Shown in pieces: positions 12,908 to 19,967 of a stretch of 31,832 bases of DNA. Location: IMG/VR virus record IMGVR_UViG_3300013126_000142, positions 1-31,832 of that record; one strand, given 5' to 3'. The position numbers were made by a program, and so were the translations under genes. This DNA is from a virus. The notes under the pieces were generated by a model. That model saw only the letters and a list, made by a program, of their open reading frames with translations. It was not told where the DNA came from and ran no database searches. Every line of letters starts with the position of its first letter. Position 1 is the first letter of the stretch.

Positions 12908-14233
12908 ATGGGGGATGAAACCACAATGACCGACCATCAGCAGGACGACGCTGCTCAGGAACAGCCTTTTGTTTTCAACCCAAAAATTCTTTTGGGTGAT
13001 GTCCGAGAATCTTTGAAAAGTATCCCCGATGGGTCAATTCATTGCGTAGTCACATCTCCTCCTTATTGGGGTTTGCGTGACTATGGCACAGGCAAATGGG
13101 AGGGCGGAGACCCTAATTGTTCGCACAAACGCGATAGTAAACAAAGCGACAAAACATCCACTGGTCAAAGAAATTTAGAAGGCGCAATCGGGGACGGTAT
13201 TTACAAATCCTATTGCCGTAGGTGTGGAGCAATCAGGATTGATAACCAACTTGGATTAGAACCAACATTTGATTCATATGTAGAAGACATGGTTGGTGTG
13301 TTCCGCGAAGTGCGACGCATCCTTCGCGATGATGGCACTCTGTGGCTCAATTTGGGTGACTCGTATGCGGGAAGCAACGGTAACGGATGGAAACAAACGA
13401 TTGCGTCCACAAACGCTTCCAATGCTGGTGGCGAGAATGAGGACTTTCGTGCCCGCATCGGGCGTGATGACGGCTATCTAAAACCGAAAGATTTGGTCGG
13501 CATCCCGTGGCGTGTCGCTTTAGCGTTACAGCAGGACGGATGGTTTCTGCGACAGGACATCATTTGGCATAAACCGAATCCGATGCCCGAATCGGTAACA
13601 GACAGATGCACCAAGGCACACGAGTACATCTTCCTCCTAACAAAAAAGAGTCAATACTTCTTTGATTCCGAAGCAATCAAGGAGCCCGCAAAATATCCGC
13701 ACGACAACAGGGGCGCTAGGGCTGACAGCCGCAAAGAAGCAGGAATCTCCAATGCGATGCACGGGATGACGGGTGCGTTCAAAAACAAGCGGTCGGTGTG
13801 GACAATAAACACAAAACCCTATAAGGAAGCACATTTCGCAGTATTCCCAACAGACCTAGTGGAACCGTGCATCAAAGCAGGCACAAGTGAACAGGGATGC
13901 TGTTCGTTGTGTGGTGCGCCTCGGGAAAGAGTATTGGAAAAGAAACCCGTCAATCAGGATGAACTTGTTGAAGAAGCAGTTATCACTGAAACACAGACTG
14001 TCGGATGGGCTAAAACATGCAAATGCGAAACTGACGAAACGGTGCCGTGCACAGTTCTTGACACATTCTTCGGTTCGGGAACAACTGGTGTTGTTGCGTT
14101 GCGTCTTGGGCGCGACTATCTCGGCTGTGAACTTAATTCAGAATATGCGAAAATAGCGACAAAGCGTTTAGCGGACGAAGAAGAAGAAATCAGAAAAGAA
14201 AAAGAAACGGAACAACTTAGCCTTTTTGAGTGA
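12908..14233 (+). CDS. Beta-class DNA methyltransferase with clamp-binding tail
   Basis: A 441-residue enzyme. Motif IV, TSPPYWGLRDYG, lies at residues 49-60 and motif I, DTFFGSGTT, at 385-393. Between them are two metal-site candidates: CSH...CRRC (about 75-115) and GCCSLCG...CKCE (about 330-375), as in many actinophage methyltransferases. The last seven residues are EQLSLFE; QLSLF equals the consensus beta-clamp-binding pentapeptide QL(S/D)LF, which suggests docking on the replication clamp. A weak promoter (TTGCGT, 17, TAGGCT) ends 8 bases before ATG 12908; ATG 12926 is a second possible start. All catalytic residues are present. Target base and site cannot be read. Confidence 0.88.
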   Translation: MGDETTMTDHQQDDAAQEQPFVFNPKILLGDVRESLKSIPDGSIHCVVTSPPYWGLRDYGTGKWEGGDPNCSHKRDSKQSDKTSTGQRNLEGAIGDGIYKSYCRRCGAIRIDNQLGLEPTFDSYVEDMVGVFREVRRILRDDGTLWLNLGDSYAGSNGNGWKQTIASTNASNAGGENEDFRARIGRDDGYLKPKDLVGIPWRVALALQQDGWFLRQDIIWHKPNPMPESVTDRCTKAHEYIFLLTKKSQYFFDSEAIKEPAKYPHDNRGARADSRKEAGISNAMHGMTGAFKNKRSVWTINTKPYKEAHFAVFPTDLVEPCIKAGTSEQGCCSLCGAPRERVLEKKPVNQDELVEEAVITETQTVGWAKTCKCETDETVPCTVLDTFFGSGTTGVVALRLGRDYLGCELNSEYAKIATKRLADEEEEIRKEKETEQLSLFE

Positions 14234-14636
14234 GTGATTCAGGTATCCGAATAGATATCTCTATTCTTTCTGCAAGCCTTTGAAGCAATGCGACAGCCTC
14301 GTGCGTCGCATGGTTCTCGCACCATTCACTCGGGTCTTTAGCCAAAGCAGATTCAACATACTCGTACGCAACATGTACTTTCCCTTGGTTAACTGGTGGG
14401 ACACCGCATTCTTCTACCTCCAATAAACCTTCTGCTAGTTTGCGTTCTGACGCTCCGCACGCAAGAAGAATCCCGCCCATGATGTCAATTTTGTGGGTGT
14501 ACGGGTCGTAGACGAGACTATTGGACAGACCGCGTCGCGAGATTGCTTCAGCAGCCCTATAGTAAATCTCGTGTACCCGTGCGTCTTTGAGCACTGAAAT
14601 AGTTGTCACCGAATTGGGCAAGCCCCTGATGCGCAA
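14217..14636 (-). CDS. DUF6197-like hypothetical protein
   Basis: A 139-residue product. The pattern of a helix ending in RRG (YYRAAEAISRRGLSNSL), a strand pair (DPYTHKIDIMGGILLACG), a variable middle and a C-terminal helical half with AYEYVESAL...WCENHATHEAVALLQRLAERI is reminiscent of DUF6197, common in actinobacteria and their phages and of unknown role. The N-terminal 10 residues overlap the 3' end of the ribonucleotide reductase gene by 31 bases, and the 3' end overlaps the methyltransferase gene by 17 bases. The assignment is tentative. Confidence 0.6.
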   Translation of the reverse strand: MRIRGLPNSVTTISVLKDARVHEIYYRAAEAISRRGLSNSLVYDPYTHKIDIMGGILLACGASERKLAEGLLEVEECGVPPVNQGKVHVAYEYVESALAKDPSEWCENHATHEAVALLQRLAERIEISIRIPESLTQKG

Positions 14637-16537
14637 GCATCAATGTCCAAGTCGTCACCCGAAATCGGCGTCAAGGCAACAGACATGTCAATCTTCTTAA
14701 ACATGGCGCCGTATTCCTCTTCACTGATTTCTTCGTACGGTGGCAACGGGAAGTTGTGGTCGCTGTGAAGCAAGAACGATACCGATTTGATGTTCTCGTC
14801 GTAGTTCTTTGACAGCCATTCTTTGATGGAGTCAAGTTCTTCCTTACGGTAATAAACGGTTACCGAAACAGCGTTGTCTGCCCAAACTTTCTGCATTTTG
14901 GCTACCCATTCCAATTGCTCTATTGCGGTCATGTTCTTCGCGAGAACCGCACCCTCAGGCGACTTGCATGGGAACTCCACCACATACTTCGTGTGGTCTT
15001 CCCGTCCATCCAAACCAATGTCCCAAACAACCTTGTGTCCACGCTTGCGGAGCGAGTCCACGAGCCCATCGGCGGCTCCGAATCGTACGCGACGGATGTA
15101 GAACGGCGCGAAAGCAGGGTGAATGCCAGGTGTGACACCTGGGAGTAGCGAAAGCGTCCCCGATGGTTGGACAGTGGTCAAACGCACAGATTTCGGCAAG
15201 TTCTTGCTCTGTGAATACTTTTCGTCAAAATCAGCGAGCACCTCATAGGCGCGAGACAGCCAGCCTATTTGTTCTTCGGTGCACTGCAAGATGCCGGTGA
15301 TGCTCTGCCCAAGTCGCGCATTCTTGCGGACAATATCGGTGGTCTTTTGGTACGGATATTCAAGGCGGGTAATCTGCTTTTGAAGCATGTAGAGAAGACG
15401 CGAAATTTCGTGAAATTCTTTTTCGCTGCGGACATTCGGCAAGAAAATCGTGGCTAGGTTGCATGACTCTCCGTCACTGAGACCGATTTCTGCGCACGGG
15501 TTGAAACCTTCCACTGTCGTGTCTACTTTTGCTTCTCCTGTGCGACCGTACTTGCGTGCAAGGCGACGGTTTACGAGACCGTATGGCTCTCCGTTGCCCG
15601 TGTAGCCCTTCCATAGTTCGGGCATGATGTGGTCGTAATAGTCCGCGTAAATGCTGTTGTTGCTGTTGGCTCGCCAAGCAGGAATCTCGCCCGATGCCCA
15701 ATTCTTGGCTCGTAGGAACAAAACATCGTCGGGGTCTCCGATTGCGATTTGTGCCGAGCGGCGAGACGAGCCAGAGACGACGATACGACCGATGATGTTG
15801 CAGATGTCCAACACATCAATGGAGCGGAGTTTCTTCCCTTCTCGTGCTTGGAACAGTTCGCTGATGTCCTTGATTCCTTCCACTAGGGCACCGGGTCCGC
15901 TTGCTGTGCCACCGAATGTCTTGAGCGGTGCACCGAACTCTCGGATAAGAATCGTTGAATACGAGAACGACTTACCTGTGTCAAAGAATGATTTAAGCAC
16001 GCTGTGCAGGAGGCGGCGCCACCCCTGTCGTGAGTCGGGGACGATGATGTCGGCATCGTTGGTGCGCTCATGCGTGATTTTTACGCCCGCTTTGACCTTG
16101 GGGAGGTCGTGAATCTTGGAGCGTTCCACAGAGAAACCGACTCCGCCTCCGAGCATCAGGTAGTCAAACAGGAGTTCAAAGTCTTCAACTTTTTCAATGT
16201 TCGTGAAATAGCAGTTGTTCAGCGATGATGCGTTGAATTTCTTGATGAGCGGTGTGCCGAGTTGCCATAGTGCGCGACCCGAGAATGAACAGCGAAGGTT
16301 GTAGACATGGTCAAAGATGGCTTCTGTTTCTTTCTGCGTCCATGGAACATTGATGTCTAGGGCACCGTTGACGCATCGCGAAACTGTTTCAATCCATGTT
16401 TCGTTGCGGTCTACGCCTTCAATCGGGCGAGAGTATGTTCGCAGGTAGACGATTTCCCCAAGTCCACTGAAACCCCACGGCGGTGTAATGTGTCGGTACT
16501 TCTCAAGAAATTCGGGAGTCAGGGAAACGTCTTTCAT
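14606..16537 (-). CDS. nrdJ: Class II (B12-dependent) ribonucleotide reductase
   Basis: A 643-residue product from ATG 16537; a GTG at 16588 would add 17 residues. It converts ribonucleotides to deoxyribonucleotides with adenosylcobalamin and needs no oxygen-dependent partner. Seen: the reducing pair NNCYF (C109) and ESCNL (C359), the radical loop NPCAE (346-350, thiyl C348, E350), LTTVQPSGTLSLLPGVTPGI for substrate phosphates, and the C-terminal shuttle CASGAC (C635, C640). The order and length resemble the monomeric Lactobacillus-type enzyme, a little short at 643 residues. It supplies dNTPs for phage replication. No partner subunit gene is present, as expected. Confidence 0.92.
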   Translation of the reverse strand: MKDVSLTPEFLEKYRHITPPWGFSGLGEIVYLRTYSRPIEGVDRNETWIETVSRCVNGALDINVPWTQKETEAIFDHVYNLRCSFSGRALWQLGTPLIKKFNASSLNNCYFTNIEKVEDFELLFDYLMLGGGVGFSVERSKIHDLPKVKAGVKITHERTNDADIIVPDSRQGWRRLLHSVLKSFFDTGKSFSYSTILIREFGAPLKTFGGTASGPGALVEGIKDISELFQAREGKKLRSIDVLDICNIIGRIVVSGSSRRSAQIAIGDPDDVLFLRAKNWASGEIPAWRANSNNSIYADYYDHIMPELWKGYTGNGEPYGLVNRRLARKYGRTGEAKVDTTVEGFNPCAEIGLSDGESCNLATIFLPNVRSEKEFHEISRLLYMLQKQITRLEYPYQKTTDIVRKNARLGQSITGILQCTEEQIGWLSRAYEVLADFDEKYSQSKNLPKSVRLTTVQPSGTLSLLPGVTPGIHPAFAPFYIRRVRFGAADGLVDSLRKRGHKVVWDIGLDGREDHTKYVVEFPCKSPEGAVLAKNMTAIEQLEWVAKMQKVWADNAVSVTVYYRKEELDSIKEWLSKNYDENIKSVSFLLHSDHNFPLPPYEEISEEEYGAMFKKIDMSVALTPISGDDLDIDACASGACPIR

Positions 16538-16618
16538 AACGCAACTTTCGGATTTGGGTTGTTCGGGGAAAGAAACATTGTACCCCACCGAAGTGTTTCA
16601 GTAAAGCCGATTTGAGTG

Positions 16619-16918
16619 TTATTCGTTCAACAATCCGTGTTCTCGTGCTTGTGCAACAGTTATCATTTGCCCTTTGTGAAACTTAATCACTTTTATCTTT
16701 ACATTTCCGTACATGATTCGTTCTTCAAGTATGTCTTCTTCTAACATAATCTTTGTTTGTTTGTCCAAAGACGGAAACAATCCCGTTCCTATCGGGTTTT
16801 GGATGGGTGATTCTTGTTGATGGGGCTTGCAGTCACCTGTCGGGTGACCACAAACAGGGCACGGCATGCGGTCAGCCCTAATAATACGGTAGTCACCGTA
16901 CAAGTATTCATCACTCAT
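16619..16918 (-). CDS. Small zinc-knuckle phage protein
   Basis: A 99-residue product. After YLYGDYRIIRADRMPC comes PVCGHPTGDC: C20, C23, H25 and C30, a compact zinc site. The rest has LFPSLDKQTKIMLEEDILEE, a beta stretch MYGNVKIKVIKFHKGQM and TVAQAREHGLL. I have the impression this layout recurs in aquatic actinophages, with no known function. TATTAT (16930-16925) lies 6 bases before the ATG, so the mRNA may be leaderless; no -35 match is visible. Confidence 0.65.
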   Translation of the reverse strand: MSDEYLYGDYRIIRADRMPCPVCGHPTGDCKPHQQESPIQNPIGTGLFPSLDKQTKIMLEEDILEERIMYGNVKIKVIKFHKGQMITVAQAREHGLLNE

Positions 16919-16945
16919 ACAGCAATAATAGTTGAAATAAGTGGT

Positions 16946-17431
16946 TTAGGATACACGCCTTGCATCGGGTGGTATTTCACCTGAAACTAAATATTCTTTC
17001 ATTTGTTCTTCGGTCAGAGAAAACATATGATGTGAAAAATCCATGTTGCGGATATCTTCCTCAAGAGCCTCGCGTATGGATTCGTCAGCGCTAATTTGTT
17101 TGAAAGTAAGTAAAGTTCTACCGTCAAACCACCTATCGTCAAGGTCGTAGTCGTACCCGTCTGCTTCCCCTTTATGATTATGGGGATTTGTTACAAGCAC
17201 ATCTCCCACGAGATTCATGTTAAACAAAAGGCTTGCCACAGGGTTGACCGAAAGTCCCAAAAGAAGACCCCTGTCATGGAGATAGCCTCTTATGCGCTTT
17301 TCTGGGTCATGTACGCAATCAAATGCGTCCCCATCAGCAACGAGTTGAGACACGGTGACATGCGCATTCTTTTCGGGTAGGTCAACCCTTCGGTGCGTTC
17401 CGTCGGTCCGGAGAAGTAAAGCCCTCGTCAC
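16946..17431 (-). CDS. DUF3846-like protein
   Basis: A 161-residue product from GTG 17431, 4 bases after the previous stop. The core, GYLHDRGLLLGLSVNPVASL then LFNMNLVGDVLVTNP and DGYDYDLDDRWFD, follows the DUF3846 pattern (a VNPxA helix, then GDVLV strand) known from phages, plasmids and actinobacteria with no settled function. A basic N-terminal strand pair (MTRALLLRTDGTHRRVDLP) precedes it and an acidic helical tail follows it. Confidence 0.65.
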   Translation of the reverse strand: MTRALLLRTDGTHRRVDLPEKNAHVTVSQLVADGDAFDCVHDPEKRIRGYLHDRGLLLGLSVNPVASLLFNMNLVGDVLVTNPHNHKGEADGYDYDLDDRWFDGRTLLTFKQISADESIREALEEDIRNMDFSHHMFSLTEEQMKEYLVSGEIPPDARRVS

Positions 17432-17435
17432 GGGG

Positions 17436-17684
17436 TTATCGCTTTTTGTTGTTTACTGAGTACTTCTGCTTCTTCAGGATTTGGAATTCTTCCTCAAAGA
17501 TGCGCTTGAATTCCTTGTTGTATTTGTTTTCAAGGACAAACCAAGCACGACGCTTAGCCTCCATGCGCTGACGGTTTTCAGCCTTGCGAGCCTCTATGCG
17601 TTGCTTTCGCTCAGCGTCGGGAAGTGGCTTACGCCCCCTACGGGAACCGACCTGCTCACGCAGTTTTGTGTATGTAGTTTCCAT
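17436..17684 (-). CDS. Small charged helical protein
   Basis: An 82-residue product. It starts METTYTKLREQVGSRRGRKPLPDAERKQRIEARKAENRQR, then a long Arg/Lys/Glu helix with aromatic residues (AWFVLENKYNKEFKRIFEEE) and a basic tail. The RRGRKPLPDAERKQR segment looks like an AT-hook-like entry followed by a helix, so DNA binding is possible. It is the first gene after the divergent control region at 17,690-17,870. GAGGT lies 11 bases upstream of the ATG and TATAAA further up may be its -10. Confidence 0.55.
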   Translation of the reverse strand: METTYTKLREQVGSRRGRKPLPDAERKQRIEARKAENRQRMEAKRRAWFVLENKYNKEFKRIFEEEFQILKKQKYSVNNKKR

Positions 17685-17768
17685 ATTGTTTGATACCTCA
17701 TTTGCTGTTTATAGGAATATCCGATGTTGGTAGACACCTTAACTGATACCTAGATATTTTGCAACCCC

Positions 17769-17792
17769 TTATGGGATACCCATAAATGTCAA
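17769..17792 (-). promoter_or_regulatory. Operator-like palindrome next to a minus-strand TTGACA
   Basis: TTATGGG-ATA-CCCATAA (17769-17785) is a perfect 7-bp inverted repeat with a 3-base centre. A minus-strand TTGACA sits beside it (17792-17787), so the palindrome would occupy the spacer of a leftward promoter. No convincing -10 follows at 16-18 bases. The geometry suits repression of the leftward small-gene run. Confidence 0.5.
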
Positions 17793-17801
17793 CCGTCACA
17801 C

Positions 17802-17819
17802 AATTACAGGCTTGTAATT
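17802..17819 (+). promoter_or_regulatory. Operator-like palindrome upstream of the phosphatase promoter
   Basis: AATTACA-GGCT-TGTAATT is a perfect 7-bp inverted repeat ending 15 bases before the -35 box at 17835. This is a usual place for an activator or an upstream repressor. Its sequence differs from the palindrome at 17769, which implies a second regulator. Confidence 0.5.
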
Positions 17820-17834
17820 TGGTCTTTGGGGGGG

Positions 17835-17863
17835 TTGACAAACGCATTTCAAGACCGTACACT
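17835..17863 (+). promoter_or_regulatory. Strong promoter with leaderless start
   Basis: TTGACA (17835-17840), 17 bases, TACACT (17858-17863), then 7 bases to ATG 17871. The predicted transcription start coincides with the A of the ATG. No ribosome-binding site is present. Confidence 0.72.
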
Positions 17864-17870
17864 TATGGAT

Positions 17871-18413
17871 ATGAGTAATAGCACCAACACAACACAACGA
17901 CAACTACTTCTTCCTACGGTTAGGAACCTAGAAGAGTCTCGGGCGATTTGTCACGAGTTTTCTTCCGTTCTTACCGCAGGTCCAAGAAAATCAGAGGTCA
18001 AGGATTTTAACCATCCTGACCACAAAATCGTGACATTTGACGATGTCGTGACACCCGATTGGGGTGATGCTCCAACTTTTGAGCATGTCCGAGAGATGAT
18101 TGGGTGGGGTCACGGTAGAGAAAATCTACTTGTCCACTGTCATGCTGGCATAAGTCGCTCTACCGCTACGGCGTGGGGAATCGCAATCTCCAACGGATTC
18201 AATGAACACGACGCTTTCCACTTGCTGAAGCATAATCACCCCATTGTTTCGCGTCGCAATTGGTGGGGGAACGAACAAGACAAGACTTTGAGCGATGTAT
18301 ATAAGCGTTCATTCTCACCAAACGAACTCATCGTTGAGCACCTTGAACGATTGTTCGGGTTCAAGTCGGGTCGTTTACTTAAAATTCTGAACGCTTTCTT
18401 CCTAGGGGAATAA
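17871..18413 (+). CDS. Cysteine-dependent (dual-specificity-type) protein phosphatase
   Basis: A 180-residue product. The signature HCHAGISRST (89-98) gives the phosphate-binding loop HC-x5-R with nucleophile C90 and R96, preceded by the strand ENLLVH and followed by the helix TATAWGIAIS. A general acid is likely among D60-D66 (FDDVVTPDWGD). Order and size match compact dual-specificity or tyrosine phosphatases. It should remove phosphate from Tyr/Ser/Thr, though RNA or small-molecule substrates are possible. The start at ATG 17871 is fixed by the promoter; a longer frame from 17826 would run through the -35 and -10 boxes. Three small co-directional genes follow. Confidence 0.82.
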   Translation: MSNSTNTTQRQLLLPTVRNLEESRAICHEFSSVLTAGPRKSEVKDFNHPDHKIVTFDDVVTPDWGDAPTFEHVREMIGWGHGRENLLVHCHAGISRSTATAWGIAISNGFNEHDAFHLLKHNHPIVSRRNWWGNEQDKTLSDVYKRSFSPNELIVEHLERLFGFKSGRLLKILNAFFLGE

Positions 18414-18417
18414 TCCC

Positions 18418-18684
18418 ATGGTTGCAACAAATCACGGCACATATAACGCCTATACGAATGGCAAGTGCAGGTGTGCGCTGTGCCGTAAGGCGGCTAGCGA
18501 ATACATGAAAAAGTACCGACAAACCGAACACGGTTCGGGGTCGGCACGGTATTACGCTGTACTTCAGGCAAAACGGGCACAACTCGCGGCTCGGTGGGTA
18601 AAGAAAAACAGACCCGATGTTTGGGAAACAATTGCTTCAAAGGCGAACAAACAAATTGATAAAACTCGTTATGTTTCCGAATAG
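18418..18684 (+). CDS. Small CxCxxC phage protein
   Basis: An 88-residue basic product beginning MVATNHGTYNAYTNGKCRCALCRKAASEY. The NGKCRCALCRKA motif with a nearby His is a likely zinc or DNA-contact site and resembles short proteins I associate with actinophages, of unknown role. The rest is a basic helix (AVLQAKRAQLAARWVKKN). It starts 4 bases after the phosphatase stop, with GGGGAA as a weak ribosome site. Confidence 0.6.
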   Translation: MVATNHGTYNAYTNGKCRCALCRKAASEYMKKYRQTEHGSGSARYYAVLQAKRAQLAARWVKKNRPDVWETIASKANKQIDKTRYVSE

Positions 18685-18725
18685 GCACGATACTGTAGAT
18701 TTATATAACCGAGGGAAAAAGACCA

Positions 18726-18995
18726 ATGACCGAGAAAGAATTTGAAAAATTCAAACAAGAGTTTGAAGACACAATCGCGACACTTAACGCTCGTCTTGAT
18801 GTCGTGGAAACAAAACTGAACGACATCGGAAAACTGATGCGAGAGGTGCAGACGGGTGTCCGTCGCGTTGACCAAAAAACACATGTTGAGTGGAGCGGTC
18901 TTCGGGGTACGGTAGGTGACCTTCAGAAAAAGATTTCGGAAATCTCTGAACCGATTCGCAACATCACGCGCAATAACAAGGGATACAAAAAATGA
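18726..18995 (+). CDS. Coiled-coil small protein
   Basis: An 89-residue product with heptad-like hydrophobic spacing over residues 5-45 (FEKFKQEFEDTIATLNARLD, VVETKLNDIGKLMREV) and again at 60-80. It is likely to form a two-stranded coiled coil. GAGGG lies upstream, and TATATA (18702-18707) may be a -10. It is coupled to the next gene by ATGA. Function unknown; a chaperone, scaffold or anti-repressor role is possible but unsupported. Confidence 0.6.
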   Translation: MTEKEFEKFKQEFEDTIATLNARLDVVETKLNDIGKLMREVQTGVRRVDQKTHVEWSGLRGTVGDLQKKISEISEPIRNITRNNKGYKK

Positions 18996-19246
18996 GCGCA
19001 CCTGACTTCAATGACATGGAAGAATGGATGATGTACGGCTATGAGCAGGGTTGGTGTGGTCCACCAGTATGCGCAATCCATGACGGTGTCCCAATGTCCG
19101 CAGGAGAAGAAGAGTCAGAAGACGAACCCTGCACCCACATCATTCGCTTGTACGAAGACCCCGATAATCGTGTAGCGGTAGAGTCAAATCACTCACCGTC
19201 ATCATGGCGTGCAACCAACAGGGGTTGGGCTAAACGCGAAAACTGA
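18992..19246 (+). CDS. Small acidic Cys-containing protein
   Basis: An 84-residue product. MSAPDFNDMEEWMMYGYEQG is followed by WCGPPVCAIHDGVPM and a later PCTHIIRLYED. Three Cys and two His could hold one metal ion. The tail SPSSWRATNRGWAKREN is basic. The layout recurs in small actinophage proteins of unknown role, by my impression. ATGA overlap with the coiled-coil gene; it converges on the nuclease gene with a one-base gap. Confidence 0.6.
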   Translation: MSAPDFNDMEEWMMYGYEQGWCGPPVCAIHDGVPMSAGEEESEDEPCTHIIRLYEDPDNRVAVESNHSPSSWRATNRGWAKREN

Positions 19247-19247
19247 T

Positions 19248-19652
19248 TTACTTAGTTTTAAACTCTTCCCAAGTCTTATCACCAACACCAAAATACTCTC
19301 GCGCATAGCCCGCTTGGATAATGTCCGTGTTCAGGCAAGCCGTTTTGGGGTCATTCACTTTGTCTGACGAGAAGATGCGGGCAAGAATGCGACCATACTT
19401 GTCGTTTTTGTCGGGAATTGTGTTCACATAAACCCACTGATGGTTTGTAAGCCAATCAGAAGTGAATGATTTCGCTTTCAAACCGAGTTGTTTTTCCGCC
19501 GCATCTTTCGTTCGTGACTCGGGTGCATTCACACCATAAAGACGGACACGAATCTTGTGGTGGATATTGAATCCAAGGTCAATTATCAAATCAATAGTGT
19601 CGCCATCAATAACTTTTAGCGGTTTGGCACCGTACCAAAATCGTTCACTCAT
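19248..19652 (-). CDS. Staphylococcal-nuclease-like protein
   Basis: A 134-residue product from ATG 19652 (AGGTGA about 6 bases upstream; a GTG three codons earlier is possible). The OB-fold nuclease features are in order: KVIDGDTIDLIIDLG, IRVRLYGVNAPESR with R37 and E45 in the places of SNase R35 and E43, and DKYGRILARIF with the second catalytic Arg. The position of the calcium ligand D40 is Asn (VNAPE), as in many phage and secreted relatives. There is no signal peptide, so it acts in the infected cell or virion. Possible roles are host DNA degradation or nucleotide salvage. Confidence 0.82.
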   Translation of the reverse strand: MSERFWYGAKPLKVIDGDTIDLIIDLGFNIHHKIRVRLYGVNAPESRTKDAAEKQLGLKAKSFTSDWLTNHQWVYVNTIPDKNDKYGRILARIFSSDKVNDPKTACLNTDIIQAGYAREYFGVGDKTWEEFKTK

Positions 19653-19760
19653 CTTTATCACCTAGGTCCTGTTTCATGATTGATGCATCTATTCGTCTGA
19701 TACGGATATCGCTGATGTGGATATTCATTCTGTACCACAACGAAATTATGTAAAACCATA

Positions 19761-19778
19761 GACGAATAAACATTCGTC
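19761..19778 (-). repeat. GACGAAT-AAAC-ATTCGTC inverted repeat
   Basis: A perfect 7-bp inverted repeat with a 4-base loop, 24 bases after the end of the small 19,803-19,964 gene. On the minus strand it is followed by TATGGTTTTAC, so it may be a weak terminator. The half-site ATTCGTC recurs at 19691-19697, which would also fit a binding site. No gene is supported between 19,653 and 19,802. Confidence 0.4.
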
Positions 19779-19802
19779 AATTATCTCACAAAATAAAGTT
19801 CT

Positions 19803-19964
19803 TCACTCGCTATTGCCATTGGAGCGTTTTTTGACTTCTTCATTTCCGCTGAAAGTTTGCAGAAACTGTTTGACCCATTCCCGTTTTTGCTCGGTGGTCA
19901 TCGTCCAATAGTTTTTTGGAATGTTGCTATTTCGGAAGACGAAACGGTTCTTACTGTCAGCCAT
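19803..19964 (-). CDS. Small hypothetical protein, 53 aa
   Basis: A short ORF 3 bases after the stop of the HDxFGH-domain gene, in the same direction. It encodes MADSKNRFVFRNSNIPKNYW, then a helix TTEQKREWVKQFLQTFSG and a polar tail. The first residues resemble a short strand, the rest one amphipathic helix. The tight spacing and the regular codon pattern support a real gene. It may act together with the preceding large protein. Function unknown. Confidence 0.5.
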   Translation of the reverse strand: MADSKNRFVFRNSNIPKNYWTMTTEQKREWVKQFLQTFSGNEEVKKRSNGNSE

Positions 19965-19967
19965 ACA

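Noticed and set aside
19645-19728. 27-residue ORF on the minus strand just before the SNase gene
   Set aside because: It has no ribosome site or promoter and no recognisable sequence; could be a leader peptide but there is no support.
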